The translations under genes were made by a program, and so were the position numbers. Under the pieces are notes generated by a model. That model ran no database searches, had not been told where the DNA came from, and worked only from the letters and a program-made list of their open reading frames with translations. 64,000 bases of DNA, taken from Cyanobacterium stanieri PCC 7202. GTDB lineage: Bacteria > Cyanobacteriota > Cyanobacteriia > Cyanobacteriales > Cyanobacteriaceae. Position 1 is the first letter of the stretch. Each line of letters opens with the position of its first letter. Positions 25,533-35,657 of the stretch are shown here, in pieces. The stretch covers positions 1,612,001-1,676,000 of the forward strand of contig CP003940.1 of the NCBI GenBank assembly GCA_000317655.1, in the 5' to 3' direction.

Positions 25533-26033
25533 TTAATCTTTGCAACCAAGACTATCTCGGGTGGCTACTCCTGTTACAGGGTTGACTCCATCGGCTCTTT
25601 CACACATCAAGGAAACTTGATAACGATCTATGACTGCGTCGGTAAAGTCGGCTCCTGTAATATCGGTGTCATAAAATCTGGTTCTAGTGGCGATCGCACC
25701 GATTAAAATAGCATCACTAAGATCGGAAAAATCAAAGGTAACTCGATCAATTAAAGCCCCTGAAAAATTGACTCCGTGCAAATCGGCATCTAATAAAACA
25801 CTTTCGGTCATCATGGCATTGGTTAAATCGGAATTGCGCATGGATACCCGTCGCATACTAGAAGCGGCAAACACAGCACCTACCAAATCTTGATTGGAAA
25901 AATCTTGATCATCCAATTGGGCATAGGTCAAATTGACGACTTCCTGAGCATGGACAGGGGTAGCACTACCAAGGACGAAACCCACCGCCAATAATAAAAT
26001 TACAACTATTCTTAATAAATGATTCATAAACAT
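25533..26033 (-). CDS. Secreted pentapeptide-repeat protein
   Basis: A 166-residue protein with a signal peptide (hydrophobic IVVILLLAVGFVLG, cleavage near PVHAQ) followed by about twelve A(D/N)Lxx-type pentapeptides, for example LDDQDFSNQDLVGAVF and LLDADLHGVNFSGALI, which should fold as a right-handed quadrilateral beta-helix. The C-terminus leaves the repeat and has two cysteines (SLMCERADG, LGCKD). Start at the ATG at 26033 or the one two codons later; an upstream open extension overlaps the neighbouring gene in another frame and is rejected. Function unknown; periplasmic or thylakoid-lumen location is inferred from the signal. Confidence 0.82.
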   Translation of the reverse strand: MFMNHLLRIVVILLLAVGFVLGSATPVHAQEVVNLTYAQLDDQDFSNQDLVGAVFAASSMRRVSMRNSDLTNAMMTESVLLDADLHGVNFSGALIDRVTFDFSDLSDAILIGAIATRTRFYDTDITGADFTDAVIDRYQVSLMCERADGVNPVTGVATRDSLGCKD

Positions 26034-26064
26034 TAAAATTGCTAACTTTTCTTTATGATAAACT

Positions 26065-27174
26065 CTAAAGTTGCTCCAAGGAACGAACATCTCCCTGATA
26101 ACCAAATCGATTGAGGGTAATGGCGGCCTCTTCCATGGTGACGGTTTTTTGGGGTTGAAAAAGAGTCGTAAAGCCAAAGGTGCGGCGTATGTTGGCATTA
26201 TCGCCATTTTGCCAGTCAATATAAAGTTTTTGCCATAATTCAGGACTCATCTGGTTTGCATCCTGAAAACCCCATGTTTCTCTGATATTATCAAGGGTGG
26301 TGGTGGGGAAACTCTGACGAAAATCAAAGGGGACTTTCCATAATATTAAATCTTCCCTCGTTAATGGTTGATCAGGGTTAAAGGCGATCGCATCAGGATT
26401 ATTAGTTAAACGGGAAGGGATCAAACCAGCATTTGCCAATCCCTGAATATAGGGAAAATCGGGATCATCATTGGCTACATCACGAAAAACAGCCTCACTG
26501 TTGGCACTAGCGAGACGAATCGACTTACCATCATTACTACCAAAAATGACATTATTGGTTTTTACCAACCAACGGGCATATTGACGGCGAGTAATTTCCT
26601 GACTACCATTAACCGACTCTCTTCCTTCCTCAATTACCCCTACTTGCACCAACTGCTCCAAAGGTTCAGAACTTGTCACCTCTGGGGTTTCTTGTTCCTC
26701 TTCATCATCCCCTGACGGAGATTCTTCTTGATTGGTGGTATCAGAAGCCAAACGACTATCGGTTAAACTAAAAATAGTTTCCTCACCTCTTATCTCAAAA
26801 TTCATCGTCACTGTTACGGCTTCATCCTCCTTCACACCCACCAAGGAATCATCCTCACCCCTTTCCACCTGCCAATCAAAAGCCCTTAAACCTCGTTCAT
26901 AAGCATCTATAATTAAATTAGCTGGATCTGTAGAAGTCCATGTGAAAGTATTACCATCAATACTCGTCAACTGCGCCCCTTCATAGATGGGAATATCGTC
27001 AGGAAAATCATCAGGTAATGTCAAGGTAACATTATTTTCCCCCTGTCCATTGGTTTGCTCTTCCGTTGTTAAACTAGGATCAGCAGCAAATCTTGACTGT
27101 AGGGCTTCGTTGCCACTGCAACCGTAGATAAATATGGGTAATACTAAAAATAATAGATAGCGAGAAATAGACAT
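26065..27174 (-). CDS. Lipoprotein with S-layer homology (SLH) domain
   Basis: A 369-residue envelope protein. The N-terminus is a lipoprotein signal with a lipobox-like end (FIYGCSGN, Cys19), then an acidic linker and a beta-rich domain (about 50-135, DFPDDIPIYEGAQL). A Glu/Ser-rich spacer precedes an SLH-like C-terminal half: FRDVANDDPDFPYIQGLANAGLI and FNPDQPLTREDLILW are recognisable SLH units. SLH domains bind cell-wall polymers, so the protein probably links membrane and peptidoglycan. The pentapeptide gene follows 31 bases downstream on the same strand, and may be co-expressed. Function beyond anchoring is unknown. Confidence 0.82.
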   Translation of the reverse strand: MSISRYLLFLVLPIFIYGCSGNEALQSRFAADPSLTTEEQTNGQGENNVTLTLPDDFPDDIPIYEGAQLTSIDGNTFTWTSTDPANLIIDAYERGLRAFDWQVERGEDDSLVGVKEDEAVTVTMNFEIRGEETIFSLTDSRLASDTTNQEESPSGDDEEEQETPEVTSSEPLEQLVQVGVIEEGRESVNGSQEITRRQYARWLVKTNNVIFGSNDGKSIRLASANSEAVFRDVANDDPDFPYIQGLANAGLIPSRLTNNPDAIAFNPDQPLTREDLILWKVPFDFRQSFPTTTLDNIRETWGFQDANQMSPELWQKLYIDWQNGDNANIRRTFGFTTLFQPQKTVTMEEAAITLNRFGYQGDVRSLEQL

Positions 27175-27323
27175 ATATATTTAAAATAACTCCTCATTTC
27201 ATTATAGTGAAATTGATTCTTGGCTCTCATCACCAAGGTAGTTGGTTCCAATATCTGAGATGCAAAAATTTGATAACTGATTTACGATTGCTATATGCAC
27301 TCAAATTCGATTATCAAAAATTT

Positions 27324-28235
27324 ATGTTTAAATCCCTCGGATTCATCGAAAATATTGCCCATACTAGCTTAGGAGATATGATTTACTACACCTCTGATAG
27401 TGTATTTTGGCAATCATTACAAAATTTGGATCAATCCTCCTCTAGGGAGCAAAAACCGCCAAATTTAATATTTTTGCATGGTTTTGGGGGTGGTTCTTCC
27501 GCCTATGAATGGTCGCAGGTATATCCTGCTTTTGCGGGGGAATATCGTATAATTGCTCCTGATTTGATTGGTTGGGGTAAGTCAGCCCATCCTCAAAAAG
27601 ACTATACCATTGATGACTATCTCACCACCATTACTGAGTTTTTAGAACAGGTATGTCCAGAGCCGACTACCGTTGTAGCTTCCTCCCTTACCGCTGCCTT
27701 TTTAGTGCGCGTTGCGATCGCCCATCCCCACCTATTCAAAAAATTAATCCTCTTCACCCCCGCAGGACTATCAGACTTTGAAGAAAACTATACCAAAAGC
27801 CTCTTTGCCCAGATAATTAGTACCCCTGTGGTCGATAAATTTTTCTATAACGTTGGAGTTGCCAGTGAATCAGGCATTAAAAGTTTTCTCGAAAAAAGAC
27901 AATTTGCCAATCCCCAAAAAATTTACCCCGAACTAATCGCCTCCTACCTAAAAAGTGCCTCCCAACGCAACGCCGAATATGCAGCCCTTTCCTTCGTCAG
28001 GGGAGACTTATGTTTTGACCTATCCAAATATATCGAAAAATTAACCACTCCCACCGCCATAGTATGGGGTAGAGAATCCCAGTTTACTAGCCCCGAAATC
28101 GGTAAACGCCTTGCCGAGATGAACCCCCAAACCATCAAATATTTTCAAGTGATCGAAGAAGTTGGTTTAACCCCCCATCTCGAACTCCCTGCCGTTGCCA
28201 TCAGTCTCATTCACAAATACATTGAGTTGTTATAA
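27324..28235 (+). CDS. Alpha/beta-fold hydrolase
   Basis: A 303-residue hydrolase. The oxyanion region LHGFGGGSSAYEW, the strand RIIAPDLIGWGKS and the late HLELP histidine region are typical of the fold. The nucleophile elbow reads VASSLTAA instead of the usual GxSxG; the second serine is the probable nucleophile, and this variant occurs in related cyanobacterial proteins as far as I recall. I choose the ATG at 27324 (MFKSLGFIENIAHTSLGDM); a GTG at 27207 keeps the frame open for another 39 codons but adds sequence unlike the family. Substrate unknown. Confidence 0.82.
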   Translation: MFKSLGFIENIAHTSLGDMIYYTSDSVFWQSLQNLDQSSSREQKPPNLIFLHGFGGGSSAYEWSQVYPAFAGEYRIIAPDLIGWGKSAHPQKDYTIDDYLTTITEFLEQVCPEPTTVVASSLTAAFLVRVAIAHPHLFKKLILFTPAGLSDFEENYTKSLFAQIISTPVVDKFFYNVGVASESGIKSFLEKRQFANPQKIYPELIASYLKSASQRNAEYAALSFVRGDLCFDLSKYIEKLTTPTAIVWGRESQFTSPEIGKRLAEMNPQTIKYFQVIEEVGLTPHLELPAVAISLIHKYIELL

Positions 28236-28381
28236 AAATAACTGACTTGGCAAAAATAACAACATATTTATCCCTTTATTTTCTAGTAATAAAACTTAAG
28301 TAATCATGGTTAAAATTATCCTAAAAATAAAACAAAACCAATTAATATATAATAGAAAAAAAGAATAAATAAAATAAAAAA

Positions 28382-28711
28382 ATGAATACTAGCAGAAATA
28401 TTATTAAGCTATTAACCATTAGTAGCCTTGTTATAATTCCTGCCCAAGCAGTGAAAGCCATGCCAGAATGCTACGTCATAGATACCATGGGAAAAATCGT
28501 TAATTTAGGGTTTATGTGTAATATTCAAATTACCACCAATGAAAGACCAACCCCTGCAACGAATCAAACCCCACCACCATCCCAACCAGTCAATGGTGTA
28601 GAAATACCCCAATCCATACCAGAAAATAACCAACTCATTACTCCTACCCCTCCTCCTAGCAATACCAGCACCCCCCCCACCAACAACAGAGGTACAGTAC
28701 CAACTTTTTAA
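28382..28711 (+). CDS. Small secreted proline-rich protein, unknown
   Basis: A 109-residue protein with a signal peptide (basic N-terminus, ITISSLVIIPAQAVKA-like hydrophobic core ending at VKAM). The first mature segment MPECYVIDTMGKIVNLGFMC has two cysteines that could pair. The rest is a low-complexity Pro/Thr/Asn tail. I do not recognise a family. It stands 16 bases upstream of a glycosyltransferase gene on the same strand, so the two may share a transcript. Confidence 0.68.
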   Translation: MNTSRNIIKLLTISSLVIIPAQAVKAMPECYVIDTMGKIVNLGFMCNIQITTNERPTPATNQTPPPSQPVNGVEIPQSIPENNQLITPTPPPSNTSTPPTNNRGTVPTF

Positions 28712-28727
28712 AATCTCATAAACAAAG

Positions 28728-29705
28728 ATGGCAAATCAATCTGTCCAAAATATCAACAAAACTATGATCCCATTCGAGCCATTTGTATCTGTAATTATTC
28801 CTATATATAATGGAGAAAAAGATCTCAAAGATTTAATAGAATGTTTAAGCAAACAAAGCTATGATTTTGATAAAGTAGAGTTTATTTTAGTTGATAATAA
28901 CAGTAATGATAACACCGAAAAAACTATCAAAAATATCAGTAAAAACTTAAACAATATTAATCTTAAATATCTCCAAGAAAATAACATTCAAAGCTCTTAT
29001 GCCGCCCGTAATTTGGGTATCAAAAATGCCCAAGGAGAAATAATGGCTTTTACAGATGTTGATTGTCGTCCCCAAGCAGACTGGTTAGAAAAATTAATAC
29101 AGCCATTTTCCGACCCTCAAACAATGATTGTGGCAGGGGAAATAAAAGGAATTGAAGGAGATAATTTGTTAGAAAAATATGCTACTAAAAGAGAAATATT
29201 ATCTCAAAAATACACCCTCGCCAATGAGTTTTTTCCCTATGGACAAACCGCCAATCTTGCTGTTAGAAAACAAGCCTTAAAAGTAGTGGGGTTATTTCGT
29301 CCTTATCTAACTACAGGAGGAGATGCTGATATTTGTTGGCGCATTCTCAAAGAAGTTGAAGCAGAAATAAAATTTGCCCCTGATGCCTTAGTGTTTCATC
29401 GTCATCGAGATAATTTAAAAGATTTTACCAATCAATGGAGACGTTATGGTCAATCTGCCAAATATCTCCACCAACTCCACGGCTCAAAATTAATGCCAGA
29501 GTACCCTGTTTCTAAATATATTTATCGCTTATTGGTTTGGTTAATTAAAGAATTTCCCAAAAGTGCTATTAAGTTATTATTAGGGAAAGCCACCCTTGTG
29601 GATTTTATTCAGACTCCCCTAGATATTATGGTGGGTAAAGCTAGAAGTAATGGGCAAAAACAGGCTGATTTACCAGAAGAAGCGAAAAAGATAGATCAGT
29701 TATAA
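28728..29705 (+). CDS. Glycosyltransferase family 2
   Basis: A 325-residue GT-A enzyme with the opening VSVIIPIYNGEKDL, the acidic pair LVDNNSNDNT, a DxD-type motif in FTDVDCRPQADW and the acceptor-side segment TTGGDADICWRI, followed by FHRHRDNLKDFTNQW. The C-terminal 60 residues contain one or two amphipathic segments that could touch the membrane. It would transfer a sugar from a nucleotide donor to an unknown acceptor, probably for envelope polysaccharide. It follows a small secreted protein gene by 16 bases and is convergent with the TPP-enzyme gene. Confidence 0.88.
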   Translation: MANQSVQNINKTMIPFEPFVSVIIPIYNGEKDLKDLIECLSKQSYDFDKVEFILVDNNSNDNTEKTIKNISKNLNNINLKYLQENNIQSSYAARNLGIKNAQGEIMAFTDVDCRPQADWLEKLIQPFSDPQTMIVAGEIKGIEGDNLLEKYATKREILSQKYTLANEFFPYGQTANLAVRKQALKVVGLFRPYLTTGGDADICWRILKEVEAEIKFAPDALVFHRHRDNLKDFTNQWRRYGQSAKYLHQLHGSKLMPEYPVSKYIYRLLVWLIKEFPKSAIKLLLGKATLVDFIQTPLDIMVGKARSNGQKQADLPEEAKKIDQL

Positions 29706-29708
29706 TAT

Positions 29709-29725
29709 GGTGGGCAATGCCCACC
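29709..29725. repeat. GGTGGGCAATGCCCACC hairpin, second copy
   Basis: Exact copy of the palindrome at 13304-13320, again followed by CTAC. It lies between the stops of two convergent genes. Neither strand has a T run after it here, so it is at best a weak terminator. Confidence 0.85.
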
Positions 29726-29734
29726 CTACATGAT

Positions 29735-31918
29735 TTACAATAAACCTTTCGCCCTAGTAGTCAGAGCATCGGCGGTTAAACCGTTAAACGCCATCAACTC
29801 TCCAGCGCTGGCGGTGGTTTCTCCCCGTTTCCAAGCAAAAGTATCCCGTTTAACGTTACTGCGTAACATGATAGGCTCTAACATTCCGCTAGTGCCACCC
29901 GTTACACCTACTAAAGCATCTCCACCAAAGAGAGCCTCAAAACCAGCATCATCAAGGAAATTACCATCCTTAGCGGTACAGGTTTCCCATGCCACATCCG
30001 TAGGACGATACAAGCGACGGGGATTGATAATTGAAACAATACGCACCCCGATTCCTTCAGACTCTAAGGCTTTGGCGGCCTCAAACACGGGAATTAAAGT
30101 CATATCACCAATAACAGCAAAAACTACCTTTTTACTGCCCTCGGATTCATGGAGAATTACTCCGCCTTTTTCAAGGGCTTCTTTTGTTTGATCAAAGGTG
30201 GTGAGAATGGGTAAAGGAGACTTACTAACAGTGATGGTAATACCCTTATTTTTGGTATTTAACGCCCATTCATAACAGGCTTGGGTACTGTTGGCATCAC
30301 AGGGAAAGAGGGGAAATACGTTACCGTTACGCATCATTCCTGCGAAGTAATTTTCAATCTCAGGGCGTTGGTGTGTCCAACCGTTACGCCCTTGTTCCAA
30401 TGCTCCTGCGGTAAAGAGGGTGATGGTGGAGGGGGTTTCTCGTCTCAATTCTGCCATGGCTTGGGTGACGGTTTGCCAGATGGGTAAGCCATTGATGGCA
30501 AAGGATTCATAGGAACACCAAAGGCTACGAGCGCCGAATAGAGCCTGTCCGACAGCTAAACCTGCACAGGCATCCTCACTCAAAGGCTCATAAACCTGTC
30601 CTTGGGGTTGTTGGAAGTAGGTTTCGTCGGTGGTGGGGTGGAGGATTTTTAAACCGATGTTGATGTTATTAATACCCGATGCTGCGTTACCGTCGGCGTT
30701 GGTAACGATGAAATTAGGATCTTGTTTACCCACATGGACAACTAATTCACCCATGGCGGTGGTGGATACTATTTTATCTCCCCCTACGGCATACTCGGTA
30801 AGGGGTAATGTGCCTAAGTCGGGTAGGGGTAATTCTTTCTCGGTAACTGCCACCTCAACGTTAGGGCCTCCGTTGGCACGGGAGAAGTTGGTGCGCACTA
30901 ATTCCCACGCCTCTTTGGATAAGGCTCTTTCTTGGAGGGCTGAGACGATATAGTCTTTATCTAGGCTATCCCCTGGGTAGAGGTTATGGGATTTTGATCC
31001 TGTTTTGTGGACTCCTGCACCCTTTAGCTGTTTGACGATGAGGACTGTTAGTTTACCACCGAGGGCGGATTTGGCGGCTTTATCGGTGGCTTCTAAGACG
31101 GCTTGGGTAAATTCGAGCCTTTTGGCAAAGGAGAATTTGGTGCTATCTACATATTCCCCTGCTTGGTTGCTGTCGTCGTAGTCTTTGGCGTTGACGAGGA
31201 TGATTTCTTGGAAGCCGTTGCCTTGCCAGTAGGCGATCATTTCTTCGTTGGTTTTGGTGGATACCATACTATGATGCTCTTGGGAGTATCCATTCCAAAC
31301 GAGGATGGGTAGGAAGTTGGTGGCTTGGGGATAAGCGGTGTTGAAGTGTCCAAAACTACTCATGATATAAGGTTCTCCTAATCCGCCATCACCGATGGTA
31401 ACGGGGAAAAGGGTGCCGGGATGGAGTTTTGCTCCTGCCATGGCGAAGTGTTGTCCTTGTCCGAGGGGGCCTGCGGGGTTGAGGAGTCCGGGGATTTGTC
31501 CTGAAAGGTGTCCGAGAAGTCCGTGCATTTCCCTAAATCTTTTACCCATATCTTCCACGGTGTAGATGCCCATTTTTTCGAGGGATTGGTCAAGAAAGAC
31601 GGTGCTGTAAAACCCGGGGGCGTGGTGTCCTACTTCGGTAATTAGGTTTTTGTGTCCTAACATGACTAAAGCTGCGATCGCATCGGCGATACTAGCAAAA
31701 CCCCCTGGGTGTCCTGATTGTTTGGTGGCGGTGATGTGTAGGGTTAGGTAACGTAAGGCATCAGCGGCGAGGAGGGTTTGATATACTGCTTTTTTGTCGG
31801 TGGCAGAGGCGATGGCGGTTTGACCCTGTGCGATCGCACTTTCTGTGCCATATTCAGCAAAATGGGGTAAGTCTTCTTTAAAGTATTGTATTCCTTGATA
31901 GAACGGGGAATTTGTCAT
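29735..31918 (-). CDS. Transketolase/phosphoketolase-like TPP-dependent enzyme
   Basis: A 727-residue thiamine-diphosphate enzyme. The N-terminal domain has a transketolase-like KQSGHPGGFAS and a TPP/Mg motif IGDGGLGEPY. The following LPILVWNGYSQEHHSM parallels the phosphoketolase segment LPILHLNGYKI. The central domain has LSEDACAGLAVG with SYESFAI, close in pattern to phosphoketolase LSEHTCEG and SYEAF, and later EQGRNGWTHQRPE, close to QDHNGFSHQDPG. It is shorter than standard phosphoketolases (about 800). The reaction is therefore uncertain: cleavage of xylulose or fructose phosphate to acetyl phosphate is possible. I recall a similar second, poorly characterised Synechocystis protein (sll0529), from memory only. 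Confidence 0.72.
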   Translation of the reverse strand: MTNSPFYQGIQYFKEDLPHFAEYGTESAIAQGQTAIASATDKKAVYQTLLAADALRYLTLHITATKQSGHPGGFASIADAIAALVMLGHKNLITEVGHHAPGFYSTVFLDQSLEKMGIYTVEDMGKRFREMHGLLGHLSGQIPGLLNPAGPLGQGQHFAMAGAKLHPGTLFPVTIGDGGLGEPYIMSSFGHFNTAYPQATNFLPILVWNGYSQEHHSMVSTKTNEEMIAYWQGNGFQEIILVNAKDYDDSNQAGEYVDSTKFSFAKRLEFTQAVLEATDKAAKSALGGKLTVLIVKQLKGAGVHKTGSKSHNLYPGDSLDKDYIVSALQERALSKEAWELVRTNFSRANGGPNVEVAVTEKELPLPDLGTLPLTEYAVGGDKIVSTTAMGELVVHVGKQDPNFIVTNADGNAASGINNINIGLKILHPTTDETYFQQPQGQVYEPLSEDACAGLAVGQALFGARSLWCSYESFAINGLPIWQTVTQAMAELRRETPSTITLFTAGALEQGRNGWTHQRPEIENYFAGMMRNGNVFPLFPCDANSTQACYEWALNTKNKGITITVSKSPLPILTTFDQTKEALEKGGVILHESEGSKKVVFAVIGDMTLIPVFEAAKALESEGIGVRIVSIINPRRLYRPTDVAWETCTAKDGNFLDDAGFEALFGGDALVGVTGGTSGMLEPIMLRSNVKRDTFAWKRGETTASAGELMAFNGLTADALTTRAKGLL

Positions 31919-31990
31919 GATTTCCGTTGATCCCTCTTAATTAATGCAATTGATTATTAGCTCAATTTTACCTTAGTTTCAAACGGAAAA

Positions 31991-32032
31991 GGCAAGAGGC
32001 AAGAGGCAATAGGCAAAAGGCAATAGGCAATA
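31991..32032. repeat. Heptamer tandem repeat (GGCAAGA/GGCAATA)
   Basis: Six 7-base units: GGCAAGA twice, GGCAATA, GGCAAAA, GGCAATA twice. It lies in the 310-base gap between the divergent TPP-enzyme gene and sqdB; the rest of that gap is AT-rich with no further feature I can support. Confidence 0.85.
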
Positions 32033-32213
32033 AATAATTATCAATTATCCATTATCAATTATTCTCTGTTCCCTTTTAAATGTATTGGAAAACACATCTA
32101 CAATAATAGAAACGAAGATTTAGTGATAATGTGGACTTTAAGCAAAAAAAAGTCATGTTAAATGATCTTTTGAGTACCAATAATTGGTAAATTAACCTAA
32201 ATATTGATATTAA

Positions 32214-33380
<1,167 letters not shown>

Positions 33381-33451
33381 TTGCGATGGAGAAGGGGCAT
33401 TCCTCCCAACTCATTTTATATCGAGTTAAGGCTTATTGTAAAAAAGGTGGA

Positions 33452-33524
33452 TTTGCCCCCTAAATCCTTACCCCTCTGCCTTCGGCATCTCCCCTTTCAA
33501 GGGGAGAGGAAGAGGGGGACTTTC
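33452..33524. repeat. Dispersed GC-rich hairpin repeat plus AGTTCGGGATAA-type end
   Basis: GCCCCCTAAATCC...TCCCCTTTCAAGGGGA...AGGGGGACTTTC is an expanded version of the hairpin modules at 8216-8248 and 43915-43975; TCCCCTT-TC-AAGGGGA (33490-33505) is a perfect internal stem. A diverged element end, TTATCCCGAATTGAGGTTAA, follows at 33537-33556 next to the htpG stop. The whole lies between convergent sqdB and htpG. Confidence 0.75.
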
Positions 33525-33562
33525 TATTGTAATTATTTATCCCGAATTGAGGTTAAATAATA

Positions 33563-35521
33563 TTAACGCTTAGTTAACTTAGTTAAAACATTGTTGGAAC
33601 GTTCTACAAAAGCAGTCATCCCTTCAGCATCAAAAGCCCTTTGTGCCATCAAAGCTAAATCATAGACGTGTTGACACATCATATTAACCATCTCTTTGGT
33701 GGTGGATTCTCCGCTACCTTGGATAATAGTGCCTTTATTGAGTTGATAGATATTTTCGATGAGGGGATGGGAGGTATTAATCACCAACATATGCTCATCA
33801 GGGAATTTCATTTCCCTTTGTTGCATCATAGCTGTCATCTCTTGGAGACGGCGCATGGCTTCGGGTAATAATACCATGGCGGGGGGCGTTTCTTCTTGGG
33901 ATTCAGCTTTCAGGGATTGAGTTTTGATGTTTACTTTGGGCTTATTGATAGCCGTTTCAAACATTTCTTTGATTTCTTCTGAGCGAGTTTTATTGGTGCT
34001 GGGGTTGACAATATCACTGGCTTTATCTTCTTCGACGAGGTTAGAGTCTAATTCGGAGTCAACCCGAGAGAATTTCACTTCGTTGTATTCTCTTTCGAGG
34101 AAGGGGATAAAGTAGTTGGTATCGATAAAGGAATCCATGAATAACACTTCGATGCCTTGGTTTTTGTACAAGTCAACGTAGGTGCTTTGGGTTTGGGGAT
34201 TGGTGCAATAAAAGACGTTGTTTTCGTGCTTGGTTTTATTTCTTTCGAGGTATTCCTTGAGGGTGGTAAAGGGTTGATTGTCATCTTCCTTAACTTCTGC
34301 CCATGCGTCATCCCCTGAGTCGACTTCTACTTTGGGTTTTTCGGCGTTTTTATCGGCTTGGTAGGTGGTGCGATAGATGATTAAGTCTTCTACTTGTTTT
34401 TTGAATTTCTCGTCTCTCAAGGCACCATATTTAACGAATGTGCCAACATCTTCCCAAGAGCGGATATATTCTGATTTATTATCATTGTATAACGACTTGA
34501 GGCGATCGCCCACCTTCTTGGTAATAAAATCAGCAATTCTTCTCACGGTGCGATGGTTAGTCAAAGCACTACGAGACACATTAAGGGGAATATCAGGGCT
34601 ATCAATCACCCCCCGTAAAGGCATCAAAAACTCAGGGATAACTTCTTCGCAATGATCACTAACAAATACCTGATTACAAAATAACTTAATTTGCCCCTTA
34701 GTCACATCCACATCAGGTCGTAATTTAGGGAAATATAGAATACCATTGAGCAAAAAAGGATAATCAGTATTTAGATGTACCCATAATAAAGGATCTTCTT
34801 GAAAAGGATAAAGATAACGATAAAATTCTAAATAATCCTCATCCGTCAGATTTTGGGGAGACTCCTTCCAAAGGGCTTTTTGACGGTTAACAGTTTCCCC
34901 ATTCATCTTAATCGCCACGGGGACAAAATCAGAATACTTTTTAACCAGATTTTTTACTCTTGCTTCCTCTAAATATTCTGTCTCCTCATCCAACACCGTC
35001 AAAGTAATGGTAGTGCCGGGGGTAGTGCGAGAAGATTCGCTCAATTCAAACTCAGGTGAACCATCACAACTCCAATGGACAGGGGTTGCACCATCACGGT
35101 ATGATAAGGTATCGATTTCCACCTGCTTGGCTACCATAAAAGCAGAATAAAAACCCAAACCAAAATGCCCGATTAAATCATTAGCAGTTTTTCCATATTT
35201 AGTAATAAAATCCTCAGCGCTGGAAAAAGCTACTTGGTTAATGTATTTTTTCACTTCCTCCACCGTCATCCCAATACCATTATCGCTAATGGAGAGGGTT
35301 TTTTTCTCCTTATTGATAGCGAGGGTAATTTCAGGCTCTGGTAAACTTGTACTAAATTCCCCCGCCAGAGATGCCATTTTTGCCTTAGAAATAGCATCCA
35401 CGGAGTTAGAGATTAATTCCCTTAAGAAAATTTCATGGTCAGTGTAGAGGGATTTTTTGATAATAGGAAATATATTCTCGGTATGGATGGAAATATTACC
35501 TTTTTCTACTACGTTACTCAT
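33563..35521 (-). CDS. htpG: Molecular chaperone HtpG (Hsp90)
   Basis: A 652-residue Hsp90 chaperone. The N-terminal GHKL ATPase domain has LRELISNSVDAI, the metal/ATP-binding DNGIGM and GHFGLGFYSAF; the middle domain contains SRSALTNHRTVRRI; the C-terminal dimerisation domain follows an acidic linker (about 490-530). The protein has no eukaryotic MEEVD end. In cyanobacteria HtpG is heat-induced and protects phycobilisomes and other clients. ATG start at 35521. The four-gene vWA/tubulin/motor block lies upstream on the same strand, with 136 bases between. Confidence 0.96.
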   Translation of the reverse strand: MSNVVEKGNISIHTENIFPIIKKSLYTDHEIFLRELISNSVDAISKAKMASLAGEFSTSLPEPEITLAINKEKKTLSISDNGIGMTVEEVKKYINQVAFSSAEDFITKYGKTANDLIGHFGLGFYSAFMVAKQVEIDTLSYRDGATPVHWSCDGSPEFELSESSRTTPGTTITLTVLDEETEYLEEARVKNLVKKYSDFVPVAIKMNGETVNRQKALWKESPQNLTDEDYLEFYRYLYPFQEDPLLWVHLNTDYPFLLNGILYFPKLRPDVDVTKGQIKLFCNQVFVSDHCEEVIPEFLMPLRGVIDSPDIPLNVSRSALTNHRTVRRIADFITKKVGDRLKSLYNDNKSEYIRSWEDVGTFVKYGALRDEKFKKQVEDLIIYRTTYQADKNAEKPKVEVDSGDDAWAEVKEDDNQPFTTLKEYLERNKTKHENNVFYCTNPQTQSTYVDLYKNQGIEVLFMDSFIDTNYFIPFLEREYNEVKFSRVDSELDSNLVEEDKASDIVNPSTNKTRSEEIKEMFETAINKPKVNIKTQSLKAESQEETPPAMVLLPEAMRRLQEMTAMMQQREMKFPDEHMLVINTSHPLIENIYQLNKGTIIQGSGESTTKEMVNMMCQHVYDLALMAQRAFDAEGMTAFVERSNNVLTKLTKR

Positions 35522-35657
35522 AGGTGATTTTTGTTTAATTTTTTATCCGATAACTATAACAGCCTGTTGATTGTGGCTAGTTTTTATCATGTCACAACTT
35601 ATCTATCCCTTTCAAGATGTGGTTTACCGTATCAGGTTTACTCCTTTTCCATCCAAC

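Noticed and set aside
26034-26219. N-terminal extension of the pentapeptide protein
   Set aside because: It overlaps the SLH lipoprotein gene in another frame, and a proper signal peptide begins only at the ATG at 26033.
27207-27323. GTG start giving a 342-residue alpha/beta hydrolase
   Set aside because: The extra 39 codons do not look like the family and follow the repeat-free promoter region of the divergent lipoprotein gene; the ATG at 27324 fits better.
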